Of a DNA stretch of 64,000 nt, positions 23,938-33,729 are shown piece by piece. Within the stretch, counting starts at the first letter, position 1. The number at the start of each line of letters is the position of its first letter. This DNA is from Mastigamoeba balamuthi (lineage: Eukaryota > Evosea > Mastigamoebida > Mastigamoebidae). The stretch is from positions 1,249,748-1,313,747 of the forward strand of contig CACRSC010000084.1 of NCBI GenBank assembly GCA_902651635.1. The letters run 5' to 3'. Below the pieces are notes generated by a model that was not told where the DNA came from, searched no databases, and saw nothing but the letters and a program-made list of their open reading frames with translations. The translations under genes and the position numbers were made by a program.

Positions 23938-26610
23938 TTATGGCACCAGCACACCCTTGCTCCTTGAGGCAGCCTCCTCCACATCACCCTGCCTCTCAAA
24001 CACCGAAATCAGGCTCTCTGCCGCCTCACGTTCCTGTTCAGAGACACCAGCAGTATTCATCATATCTCGGACCTTTGCTGTGAAGCCCCAGTCCCGCACT
24101 TGTTCGTAGAGCATTACACAGCTTGGATTAGTATTAGAGATACCTGCCCGTGCAGTGACATTGCACAGGACGCGAAACCATACTGTCCGAGTTCGCACAT
24201 CGCAGGTGAGATCTGCACAGACCGTCGCCATGGGAACAATATCTTCTGGCAGCACGCACCCAACAGCACCCAGCAGCCTCATTAGGATAGCAAACACAGA
24301 GGCAGCATGTGGGCTCAATACGTCGAACATCCACGACTCTGATTGCCCCTTGACTGCTTTGGCGATGGCGCTTGCGACGGCGGGGTCGAGTAGCACCGGT
24401 GCCAGGGTTTCCACGTCGGAAATCGAACGCAACACGTCAAGTAAATGTACCAGGACGGAGCAGCTTATGTTTTCTGACTCCATTCGGGTGATGATTGCCT
24501 TCACGACCTCCTTGTGTACTGTGGGACCTGCAGATCGGAGGGCAAAGCTGTCGGTTTTATACACACAGAGAAGAGCACGAGAGGCAGCACACACTGATTC
24601 GGGATCAGCAGACGACAATGCGAGGAAGGTAATGACATCCACAGCACCGCACTGCCACGCCTCCAGTCTCATGCGCGGGGACACTCGGGCGATGCCCTCA
24701 ACCACATGGCACGAGCAGGACAACAGTTTCCCGTCATGGGGATCATTCCTCATGCATGAAACGACGAGGCCCAGGAGACTGTCTGGCACAGAAGAGCTCT
24801 CCCACGACTTGCACACGCATTGCAACACTTCGATGACCGAACGGGAATTACCAGACAAGACGTGTACGTCACCCAAAGCCTGGAGCCAGATGGTGCACGC
24901 CAGCACACCATACGAGTGCACGAAGGACCTGCAGAACTCAGGCCGCTGCTTTGCCATCGGCTGCTTCGACCAGAGCGCAACGCTCATCTGGTGACGAAAG
25001 TCCTCCTCAGCCGCTATGGCCCGGAGTGTTGCGGACAGCGCTGCGGCGACAGCCCCCTGGCACTCGACATCAAACCCTAGACAGTACGGCGGGCCCGAGA
25101 GCGCGCGCAGTACATCGAAGTTCCCAGACAAGCATGCGAACACGAGGCACAGGCCACCGTCTCGGGTGGCGTCCGAGTGGTCCAGAGAGAAGGGCTCCCG
25201 GGCAAGGGCCCGAACGACATCCGAGTGCCCTTCCCTGCAGGCTAGAAGGAGGGCGGAGGCCTCTTTCGCATCTGCCTGGCTCACGCAATAGGGAGGTCTG
25301 GCCAGCTCTCCTATCACGTTAGCGTGGCCATTGGCGCAGGCAACTCCCAATCCCTCGAGAACGTTTACACGGGAGATGCCACGGGGCATATTGTAGGGCG
25401 GCTGCCCGAGGCGCCTGACAATTTCCGCGTGGCCTTCCTGGCATACGGTTTTGAGTATATTGGATTTGGAACCGATGGAAGACTCCGCAAGAGAGTAGGG
25501 CGGCTCTGCCAGAACACCGAGGACATCCACACTGCCGATTAGACACGCTGCCCTCAGTGCGGCATCGTCGGCACACACGTCCGAATGGTCGAAGCTGAAC
25601 GGCGGCTGTGCCAATCTGCGAATCGGGCCAGAGCCGTAGCACCCACAGGCCTTCATCACAATGGCGTTGAGATCCCACCGGGCGTGGTAGCCATTGAGGC
25701 TGTAGGGCTCTGAGGCCAGCACGTCGAGTACAGAGACGCTGTGGCCGGCGTGCACCAGTGCTCTGCACAGGATCGCCTCGGGCTGCCCCAGAGAGAACGG
25801 AGGGAGCGACAGACGCGAGACGACCGCAGCTGATCCGGACTGGCACGCACACAGAAGCGGCTCGAAGTGGGTGGTTACCAGGTCCTGGCGACACACGTTG
25901 TAGGGCGGCCTCGCGAGAGCCTCCACGACATCCACAGAGCCCGACTGGCACGCGTAGTCAAACGCACACCTCTCTCTCCTGTCCATGGCCACGGCGTGAT
26001 CGTGGCACAGGCTGTATGGCGCTGCACCGAGGATGCCAACAGCCTCTGCTGACCCGCTGTGGCACGCCATGCGCAGGGCACCAGAGAGATAGGGCCCCCT
26101 GTGTGCACAGAACGGCGCACTCGCCAGCTGCCGAGCAAAGATCGCAGCCCTGGCGCCCCCCACTCCGAGTGCCCCCATCAGTGCTTCCCCTGACGCCATC
26201 TGGATGTCCTCGGGGGCCAGACCGGGGATGGAGGCCAGCAGGCGGAGATTGTCGAAGGGAACGAGCGGGGCAGCAGAGGCAGCGAAGAACACACGCGGAA
26301 GAACACACGAGGGCCCAGACAGCACTCTACTGAGCCCCGGGCACCGCCTGACCAGCTCCCCCAGGGGCCCCGCAGTGGCTTGGGTGGCGAGGTGGAGCAG
26401 CAGGGCCTCTGTGGGCGATTCGGACGTCGTGGAGACGAGCGTGGCGATACGCAGGAAGCAGGGAGGGCAGAGGGCTGCTGCAAACGACATGGCCAGCGAG
26501 CACAGGTCCCCTGCGTCCCCCACGCACGGCACCACGCACTGCCGCAGCAACCACGCTGTCGATAGGCTGTGGCATGATGCGGGATGCAGTCCGACCAGCT
26601 CCTCGTCCAT
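23938..26610 (-). CDS. Ankyrin-variant and armadillo-like repeat protein
   Basis: Intronless 890-aa protein starting MDEELVGLHP. Residues about 160-530 contain roughly nine repeats of about 35-40 aa with ankyrin-like AC..GS.DV...LA cores, each followed by a PPYSL-type turn (ARPPYNV, SLPPFSL, ASEPYSL, AQPPFSF, AEPPYSL, GQPPYNM, ARPPYCV, SGPPYCL). Residues about 590-870 are an alpha-helical, armadillo/HEAT-like array without the PPY turn. There is no signal peptide or membrane segment. The architecture suggests an intracellular protein-binding scaffold, partner unknown. It is the only long intronless gene in a region of intron-rich genes, which could reflect retroposition or expansion of a lineage-specific family. 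Confidence 0.8.
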   Translation of the reverse strand: MDEELVGLHPASCHSLSTAWLLRQCVVPCVGDAGDLCSLAMSFAAALCPPCFLRIATLVSTTSESPTEALLLHLATQATAGPLGELVRRCPGLSRVLSGPSCVLPRVFFAASAAPLVPFDNLRLLASIPGLAPEDIQMASGEALMGALGVGGARAAIFARQLASAPFCAHRGPYLSGALRMACHSGSAEAVGILGAAPYSLCHDHAVAMDRRERCAFDYACQSGSVDVVEALARPPYNVCRQDLVTTHFEPLLCACQSGSAAVVSRLSLPPFSLGQPEAILCRALVHAGHSVSVLDVLASEPYSLNGYHARWDLNAIVMKACGCYGSGPIRRLAQPPFSFDHSDVCADDAALRAACLIGSVDVLGVLAEPPYSLAESSIGSKSNILKTVCQEGHAEIVRRLGQPPYNMPRGISRVNVLEGLGVACANGHANVIGELARPPYCVSQADAKEASALLLACREGHSDVVRALAREPFSLDHSDATRDGGLCLVFACLSGNFDVLRALSGPPYCLGFDVECQGAVAAALSATLRAIAAEEDFRHQMSVALWSKQPMAKQRPEFCRSFVHSYGVLACTIWLQALGDVHVLSGNSRSVIEVLQCVCKSWESSSVPDSLLGLVVSCMRNDPHDGKLLSCSCHVVEGIARVSPRMRLEAWQCGAVDVITFLALSSADPESVCAASRALLCVYKTDSFALRSAGPTVHKEVVKAIITRMESENISCSVLVHLLDVLRSISDVETLAPVLLDPAVASAIAKAVKGQSESWMFDVLSPHAASVFAILMRLLGAVGCVLPEDIVPMATVCADLTCDVRTRTVWFRVLCNVTARAGISNTNPSCVMLYEQVRDWGFTAKVRDMMNTAGVSEQEREAAESLISVFERQGDVEEAASRSKGVLVP

Positions 26611-26894
26611 CTATTGGGGTTGGCGTACGGCGTTCTTTTTCTGAGTGCCTTTTCGCCCGTTGTTCCATTCTTGATCTTCAATACGCAAGATACCAAGATC
26701 ACGCGAGGTGCACACCGGCGGCATATCAAAGGGCCCACTTTCACAGGAGTGATGATAGAAAAGATGGCAGTGACTCTGATGAATGATTGCACGGACAGAA
26801 GACAAGCGAATAGGGGCCGAGCTTCAATCTCATTCTTACTATCAAAGAACGCAAAGTAACCCGATACCGAGCTGTGCGCACGTGGGCCGCTGGG

Positions 26895-27053
26895 ATGAGC
26901 ACTGCCACCCACACCGACAAGAACAAGGAGGAGCTCACAGGCGAGGTTCTGGAGTGCCTGTCGCTACACAAGACTCCCGAGCGCTGCACACTGTGGGCGT
27001 TCGCTATGCTCGTCGAGGAGTTCCACACGGTCGGCATCCTGACCGCTGACTGA
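26895..27053 (+). CDS. Small ORF, 52 aa, uncertain
   Basis: Starts MSTATHTDKNKEELTGEV and ends GILTAD-stop. It is acidic at the start and helical in the middle (TLWAFAMLVEEF). It lies divergent from the 890-aa gene, 284 bp away. The composition looks protein-like, but it is short, has no homologue I recognise, and may be an exon of a larger gene or a chance frame. Confidence 0.25.
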   Translation: MSTATHTDKNKEELTGEVLECLSLHKTPERCTLWAFAMLVEEFHTVGILTAD

Positions 27054-27352
27054 GGACGCCTGGATGATTCTGCCTGCCCATCGCTGTCCGCGATGCGCTC
27101 CACCGCTACATAACCGAGCGGCTCCATGCGCTCTGCCCCTGGCTGGACCAATCAAAAGAGAATCGACAGGCCAGCATCGAACTCCTCTCTCTTGTTTTGA
27201 TACACGCCTGCCAGGCAACGGACAGCGTTGACAGCACCACCCGTGGAGATCCAGGCAGAGGCGCCATGCACACAAACGGCCGTTCCCCTCTGCAACTGCC
27301 TCGCGCCACAGACGAGCACACTGCCGTTCGTTCCTGCGTGCCGTTCTGTCTC

Positions 27353-29663
27353 TCAGGGGCGAGGGGCCGGTGCTACGGGCGCTGCCATGGCCTGCTGCTG
27401 CTGTGGCCCGGGGGCGATGCCCCGCATGGCCATGTACGAGAGCACCTGCCCCGGGATCTCCGCGAGCGTCTCCTGGGCCAGGCGCTGGTAGGGGCCCGCC
27501 TTGAACTGCTCGTAGGGCACAAACTGGACAATGTCCCTGCGGGCCTTGGCACCCGAGGTCGTCTTGAGCGGCGCGTCGTCGGCGTCGAGAACGCGCATGT
27601 TGGTGAAGTCCGCCGCGCCGACGCCGACGATGACGATCGAGAGCGGCAGCGCGTTGGCGGCCTCGACGATCTGGTCGATCGTGGCGTCCATGTCGTTGAT
27701 GACGCCGTCGGTGATGATCAGCAGGATGAAGTACTTCTGCCCCGCGCCGCGCAGCCCGTTGCTCGCGATGTAGTTGGAGGCCTGCAGCACGTGCGAGAAC
27801 AGCGTGGGGCCGTAGAGCGTGACGCTGTCCAGCGCCTTGCCGTAGGCCTCGAGAATACCCGGCACCCCCGCGACCTCTGGCTGCTCGCCGCATTCAGAGG
27901 AGACCGGCTTAGAGGGCGCAGAAAGAAGGACTTACGTTCGTGGGGTTGCCGTTGAGGGCGAAGCAGTGCGAGACGGCGCCGGTGGGCGGCAGCTGAGCCC
28001 CGAAGCCGTAGACGGGGAACATCTGGTCGCGGTCGTAGTACGCGAGGATCTCGCCGACGGACTGGATGGCCTGCACGTAGCTGTTCGGCCCGCTCGCGGG
28101 ATTGTTGTAGTGCAGCGACGCCGGCAGCCGAGGGTCACTGCGCAACCAAGGGAATCAAACACAATCGAAATCGAATGGAACATGGCATGATTCAACCCAG
28201 TGGACCGTTTCCAGCTTCCCAAACACGCATACAATGAAGCATTCGTGGGTTGATTGCATTACGAATTGAATTCAGGTCAGTTTGAGCCAGAATACCGTTC
28301 ACACAATCGAATCGCGTGAACCCGCATCGGTATATGCGCAATTGACGTTGGACGAGGCCACGAGCGAGTGAGCGAACGTCGGGGGACAGTGCGCGCACCC
28401 GTTGCTGGCGGTGAAGTCGATGGCGGCGATGAGGGAGACCTCGAGGCCGCCGCGGAGGTACTCGGTGAACGTGGGGATCTGGCGCAGCTCCAGCGCGGCC
28501 ACGACGACGGTCCCCGGCGTCTTCTTGGGCTTCTTGGGGTCGACGAGCGGGAACGACGTCCTGCGGGCGTCCGGCGCGCCCGCGAGCTCGCGCAGCGTCG
28601 TGTTGAAGGTGCCGATGATCTCGTGGTTGCCGCTGCGGTTCCAGTCCCAGACCTCGACGTGCAGCGGCCTGTCGTGGTCGCCGTTGCACAGCTTCTGCAC
28701 CGAGACGGCCAGCGGGCTCCACTTGGGGTTGAGGTTGTTCTGCACGACCTCGGTCTTGACGACGGGCACCGCGCGGTCGCCGTGGATCATGTTGACCACC
28801 AGGAACGGGTCGCTGCTCCCGAAGAGGTCCTTGCGCGCCAGCCCGCGCCCCTCAAACGTCACCCGCAGCTCCTGGTTCAGCTCCCGCACCTCCTCCGACA
28901 CCACTTCGATCTCCCCCAAGCGATGCACGACCGCGCCCGGCGCCCTGGGTCCCGCGCAATCCGAGCCGAGGTGAGCGCTGTGTCCGGGGTCTCCGCGGAA
29001 GAAGTCCGCGGATAATTTTGCTCGCGGGAGAGAAAAAAGGTCGCGGAGTCACTTGAGCGGTGCGCGCCAGACGCCCCCGCGGCTCGTGATGATCTCGGCG
29101 AGCGTGACGGTGGCCTCGCCCAGGTAGTCCTGGCCCTCGAGGGGCTTGGACAGGTCGTCGAGGTCGTAGACCGTCAGCCGGACGCGCTGCCCAGCGCCAA
29201 CGGTTTTCCGTCGGTTTTTGTTCGAAGATTGGGCGGGGGGAGGGGGGCCCGTGCGTACCTGGATGCTCTCGAAGTGGTACGGAACTCTCACTGCGGTCAC
29301 AAAGCGCGGGTTCAGCGAGTCCCTGTTTGAGCGTCTCTCGCTGTGAGAGCCGCTGACGTGGGGGCCTTGGGACCGAGGGGAGGAGCTTCAGACCTGATCC
29401 ACTCGGTGCGGCCGGCCTCGACCCACTGGGCAGCGGGCAGGTTCTGCAGGCTGACGACGACGAGCGGGTCCGACTTGGAGAGGACGTCACGGTCCATCAG
29501 ATTCCTGTGTTGGAGGGAGATTTTTTCAGGCCGGAAATCCCGAGGCCTCTTCGCTTTTTCTCCGGTTCCCGTCGTCTTTCTGTCTCCGTGGCGAGTGCGG
29601 GGGGCCAGCGCACCTGCAGGCGATGTGGAGCTCTACAGGGGCCACGGGATCGACAATAGGCAT
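27353..29663 (-). CDS. CPNE: Copine
   Basis: Calcium-dependent phospholipid-binding protein of the copine family, acting in the cytosol and recruited to membranes when calcium rises. Seven exons: 29663-29614, 29504-29394, 29322-29259, 29186-29053, 28944-28399, 28137-27936, 27880-27353; 544 aa, the usual copine size. C2A spans about residues 8-120 (MDRDVLSKSDPLVVV carries the calcium-loop acidic residues; then TVYDLDDL). C2B spans about 135-260 (GLARKDLFGSSDPFLVV; then EVWDWNRSG). The copine/von Willebrand A domain covers the rest, with the MIDAS-like DFTASNGD and the typical SLHY and FPVYGFGA motifs. The C-terminus is Pro/Ala/Gln-rich. Exon 1 encodes only 16 full codons, chosen because it restores the N-terminal C2 strand (VELHIACR). 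Confidence 0.93.
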
Positions 29664-30127
29664 GGCTGTGAGAGAGTGGGAGAGGCTTGACTTTGGTGAG
29701 GCGGGTCCCTTATTTTGAATGGCGAGATTTTCTATCGGCGCGTGAGACAAAATATCGTGACCAGAAATAGCCGTTGTTGCGTCAGAGTTCAGATTATTCT
29801 GAAACACTGGAGAAAAAGGACATTTCTCCTTGTCCGCCCTGACCTCGGACATCACAGGCTCATTTCCTCGAATACGCAGATTATTCTGCTGAGATCTGCA
29901 TGTGGATAGAGCATTCCAGCTGCTCACCCGAGAGTGAACTCACTCGGTGCCCCCCTACTGTTGCTGGCCTAAGGGCTACACTCCACATAGGAGGTTCAAC
30001 ATGAAAATTGTAGCAATTCCTTCCAGAGCTTGCTACTGCAGTTCAGAATCGCTTGATTCAAATGCAATCTGTAACATTTTACGCCCTACGTGGCTCCGTA
30101 CGTAGACTAAGCGCTAGAGGACTAAAC
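29664..30127. other. Intergenic, no gene seen
   Basis: Upstream of copine and downstream of the patatin/PARP fusion gene, so it holds the copine promoter and the fusion gene's 3' flank. AT-richer; no domain-bearing frame. Confidence 0.5.
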
Positions 30128-33087
30128 TCAGAACACCACTAGGTAGTTGATGTCGATAGCGCGGCGCCTGTAGACCGCGATGTCGTCGAACAGGCCCCCG
30201 ACCCTGCGCATCCCCACGACAGAGTCGGACCCCGACGGCGCGCACGTCGCCTTGCCCTCGTTGCCCTCCCACAGCCACACCTGCCCCACCACCACGTTGC
30301 ACATGAACACCGCCCTCCTCCCTCCGCTCGGCGCCTGTGCAGTAATGACGTCAGTGATTATTCCCAGCCGATAAAATGATAAAATACAATTGTGAAAAAA
30401 CAAAGTCAAAATGTGTTTACTTTACTGCGGAAGTACGCGGAGGACGCGGTGGCGTTGAACTCGATGCGGCCGAAGTCCGGGTCGTCGCTGCGGATGCCCT
30501 TGTTGATGACGGAGCAGGCCTCGCAGTGCGGGTCGTCGCAGGGCGAGCACGAGCGCGGGGAGGCGCCCAGCCCGCAGCGCACGCTCGTCGGTATGAACAG
30601 CGAGTGCACGCGGTTCTCCCTGCTGCCCTTGCGCGTCTCGAGGTAGTGGCACCACTTGAGGAAGCGGTCCTTGTTGTAGAGCTCCGATACGGCGGTGATG
30701 GGCGGCATGGGGAACTCGGGCTGCAGCCAGAGCTTCAGGACCCTGTCGACGACCAGGTAGAACGCGCGGTGCCGCGAGGTCAGCGGCAGCACCGTCGGGT
30801 CCAGGAACGACCTCGCCATGCTCCTGTGCTCGGGCGAGCACCAGTACGAGTACAGCCCGTCCTTGTCCTGCGAGCAAAAGACCCTCAGCCCCGCGGCAAG
30901 GCCCCCCACGAGAGGAGAGAGGGAGAGGGCGAGGGCGGACGTACAGGCTCTACGGGCTTGCCGCAGTTGGGGAAGAAGCACGTGTGCGCGAGCTGCGTGC
31001 TCTCTCCCTGCTGTCTGCGTGAGACCCGCGCGACCCTGTGGTGTCTACGCACGGCAGGCAGCACGATCGACGACGTGGACGTGGCGGCGGCCCTCTGCTG
31101 CTTGGGGCTGAGCGGGCAGGCAGCCGCCGACGCCTGCGGCGTGGCCCTTGGCAGCGGCTGGCCCGTGGGCACCCGTGCAGGCGCAGGGCTCGGGGCCGCC
31201 CCCGCGAGCATCTGCAGCGCCGGGACGATGCGGTCCGCCGAGTGCCTGTGCACGAAGCGCAGCGCCGCTGCCGCCACGTCCCCGACGGCGTCTGGGCGCG
31301 CCGAGTGCGTGGAGCGCGCGTGCCTCGCCGCGGGCTCGAGCCGCAGGTACGCGACCGACGGGTCCGACCGCGCGATGGCCTCCATCTCGTCGCAGCCGCC
31401 GCCGCTGCCGCTGCTGGCCGCGTGCGCCCTCCTCTGGGCGCCGAGCGAGACCACAAAGTACCTCTGGGCGCCCGGGAAGGCCTCGCGGGCCGCGCGCAGG
31501 GCCGCGGGCGCCGTGCTGGCGCAGCTGGCGGTGTGCACGTGCCCCGTCGTCGGGTCGCGGATGGGCGCGTAGAGCATCGGCAGCGAGCAGGCCGCGCGGA
31601 GGGCCCAGGCCTTGGTGACGGCGCTGCAGCCGCCCTCCCAGCTGCCCCACAGGCGCTGGCGGCCCTCCTCGGCGTCGTGCGTCACGACGAGCAGCCTCGC
31701 CAGCGCCTGGCCGAGGTCCGGGCACCCGGCCCCCAGCATCTCTGCGACGGCCCGGTTGAGGCTGGCCGAGGCCACTGCCGGGGCGGCCGCGGAGGAGCCC
31801 ACGCAGGACGAGCGCCCGCCCAGCGACGAGGCGGCGTCGTGCGAGCGGCGGCGGTGGCCGTGCGAGCTGCTGGGCAGGACGCCCGCGGCCTTGGATGCGA
31901 AGAAGCACGCGAGCTCCGCAGCGCTCCAGGCTGCGGCAGCGGTGGCAGCGGGGTCGCAGGCGGGGCCGCGCGGGTGCGTCAGGGCCACGGCGGCCAGGGA
32001 GCCCGAGCCCGAGCCGGCGACGAGGTCGAAGAGCGACCAGACGGGCCGACGGGCCACGCGCTCGAGCTCCGCGAGGACCAGGGCGGCCGACAGCACGTGC
32101 ACCCCGCACGCGTCGATCGACAGCACGCGCACGACGCTCCCCGCCCCGGCCGCGCGCGCAGGGACCGGAGACTGCGATGACAAAATTCAATTTAATTGAA
32201 TTGGATTGGGGGAGGAGAATTCCCAGATTGAAGAGATAAATGCACGACGGCGGCGGCGGGCGCACCGGGACGCGGGAGCGGCTCCAGCGGACGGTGAGGT
32301 GCAGGCGCGGGGAGTGCTTGGTGGCGCGCTTCTTGAGGACCAGGGGCAGCCAGAGGTCCTCGTCCTTGGAGGGCACGACGACCAGCGTGCAATGCCTGCC
32401 ACCCCATACATTTCCAACACACGTCAGCAACCCACCGACAGGAAAAGCACCGCGCTCGAGCAGCGCCCACCACCCAGCCACGCGCACGAGCACGCGTGCC
32501 CCCCTCGCGTGCAGTGCTCGACGCCCGAACAGGCGACCCGTATTTGCACAGAGTTCCCAACGGGGGAAAAGTGTGGAGAAGTTGCGGGGAAGACAAGTCC
32601 GCACACGCAGGACAAACCAGCGCCTCCAGCCTACCAATCACACGCACGAGCGCACTTGCCCCGCAGTGCAGAGCACGGTGCCCGAACAGGCAGGCCCCTT
32701 TGCGCAGAGTTCCGGGGGAGAAGAGTGGAGAGGTTGCGGGGAAGACCAGTCCGCACACACAATTCGCGCACTTCGCAGTTCGCAGGGCCCGAGGGGAGCG
32801 GGGGGGGGACGGCACACGGCAGGGCGCGCGCACCCGAGCGAGTCGTGGGCCGTGTGGTCGCTGACCGAGACGACGACGGTGTGGTTGCGGCCCGGCGCGG
32901 CGAAGAGCCGCAGGGGGTCGGGCCAGCGGGCGTCCGGGCTCGGGGCCGTGCGGAGTGCGCAGGCGCCGCCCAGCGTGCTGGCCGTCGCTGTCCACGCCCT
33001 CTGCTGCTGCTGCTGCTGCTGCCCCTGCACGTGCCGGCCCAGCGCGGCCTCGACCACGTGCAGCTCGAAGACAAAGGGCTCTGCCAT
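30128..33087 (-). CDS. C2 - patatin-like - Cys/His - PARP-like fusion protein
   Basis: Five exons: 33087-32834, 32395-32266, 32171-30945, 30867-30421, 30334-30128; 754 aa, every junction in phase. Residues 1-128 form a C2-like beta sandwich (FVFELHVVEAALG, then LWLPLVLKK and RLHLTVRW). Residues about 135-430 are patatin-like: VLSIDACGVHVL stands where DGGG.RG is expected, and FDLVAGSGSGSL aligns with FDLIAGTSTGGL, so the nucleophile Ser is Gly. The DGG/DGA Asp is also not apparent (HTASCAST). A short C-x4-C...C-x3-H finger (CFFPNCGKPVEP spliced to WCSPEHRSM) precedes a PARP fold of the plant/fungal zinc-finger type (CGLG...C..C..C..INKG; FMCNVVVGQV; SDSVVG; INYLVVF end). Catalytic H-Y-E reads Ile-Glu-Asp (LFIPT, FGRIEFNATASSA, FDDIAVY). 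Predicted to bind membranes or ligands rather than catalyse. Confidence 0.8.
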
Positions 33088-33729
33088 CAGCCTCGCACTG
33101 CTGCTGCTGCTGCTGCTGTGCACGTTTCTAACTGACGGGTTTTTCTCTATGCAAAGGTGAGGGAAATCTCAGATGCGATTCAGCCACTGCACCGTTGCCC
33201 TGTTTGTCCCGCACCCGATTTGTGCTCGATGGAGCAATGACGTCCGCGGTGGCGTCCGCGCGTCCGTGAGGAGGCCCGCGGGGCACGAGGCCGTGGGGAG
33301 GACCAATCGGCAGATGGGGACGCCTGCGGAGAACCCCGCGAGGCTACCCCGCAGCGCACAGCCCCGCACTGCACCCCAAAAATAGAAGCACACCCAAACC
33401 AGAGCGCACTTGCCAGCTCTCTCAACTTCGGATCCGGAGAGCGCACTCACAGAAACGCGGGCAGCCATGCGTGCACACCACACCGCTCAAGTGACACCGG
33501 TCGAAAGAAGAGTAACAGTACCGACGGGACTTTTGTGATGAGTTCAGTCAGTTTCATTACATCGCCACCGCTGCTGTGCCACAAGACATCCACTCTTCCT
33601 CCGGTTTTGGGTACTGCGACCGATCGTGCTTTGTCTATTACTGTTCGAATCCCCAATTCAGATTATTGTATTGAGCAAAACCAGTATTTTGTCTCTGCTG
33701 AGATTTTTGTTTTTGGAGTTGCAGAGCCA
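33088..33729. other. Intergenic, no gene seen
   Basis: Upstream of the fusion gene, so it holds its promoter, and downstream of the Crinkler-like gene. No supported frame. A TTCGAATCC motif near 33,645 is not flanked by pairing arms. Confidence 0.5.

Noticed and set aside
33640-33665. TTCGAATCC resembling a tRNA T-loop
   Set aside because: The flanking bases do not form the T-stem, and no acceptor or anticodon arm is found at the right distance.
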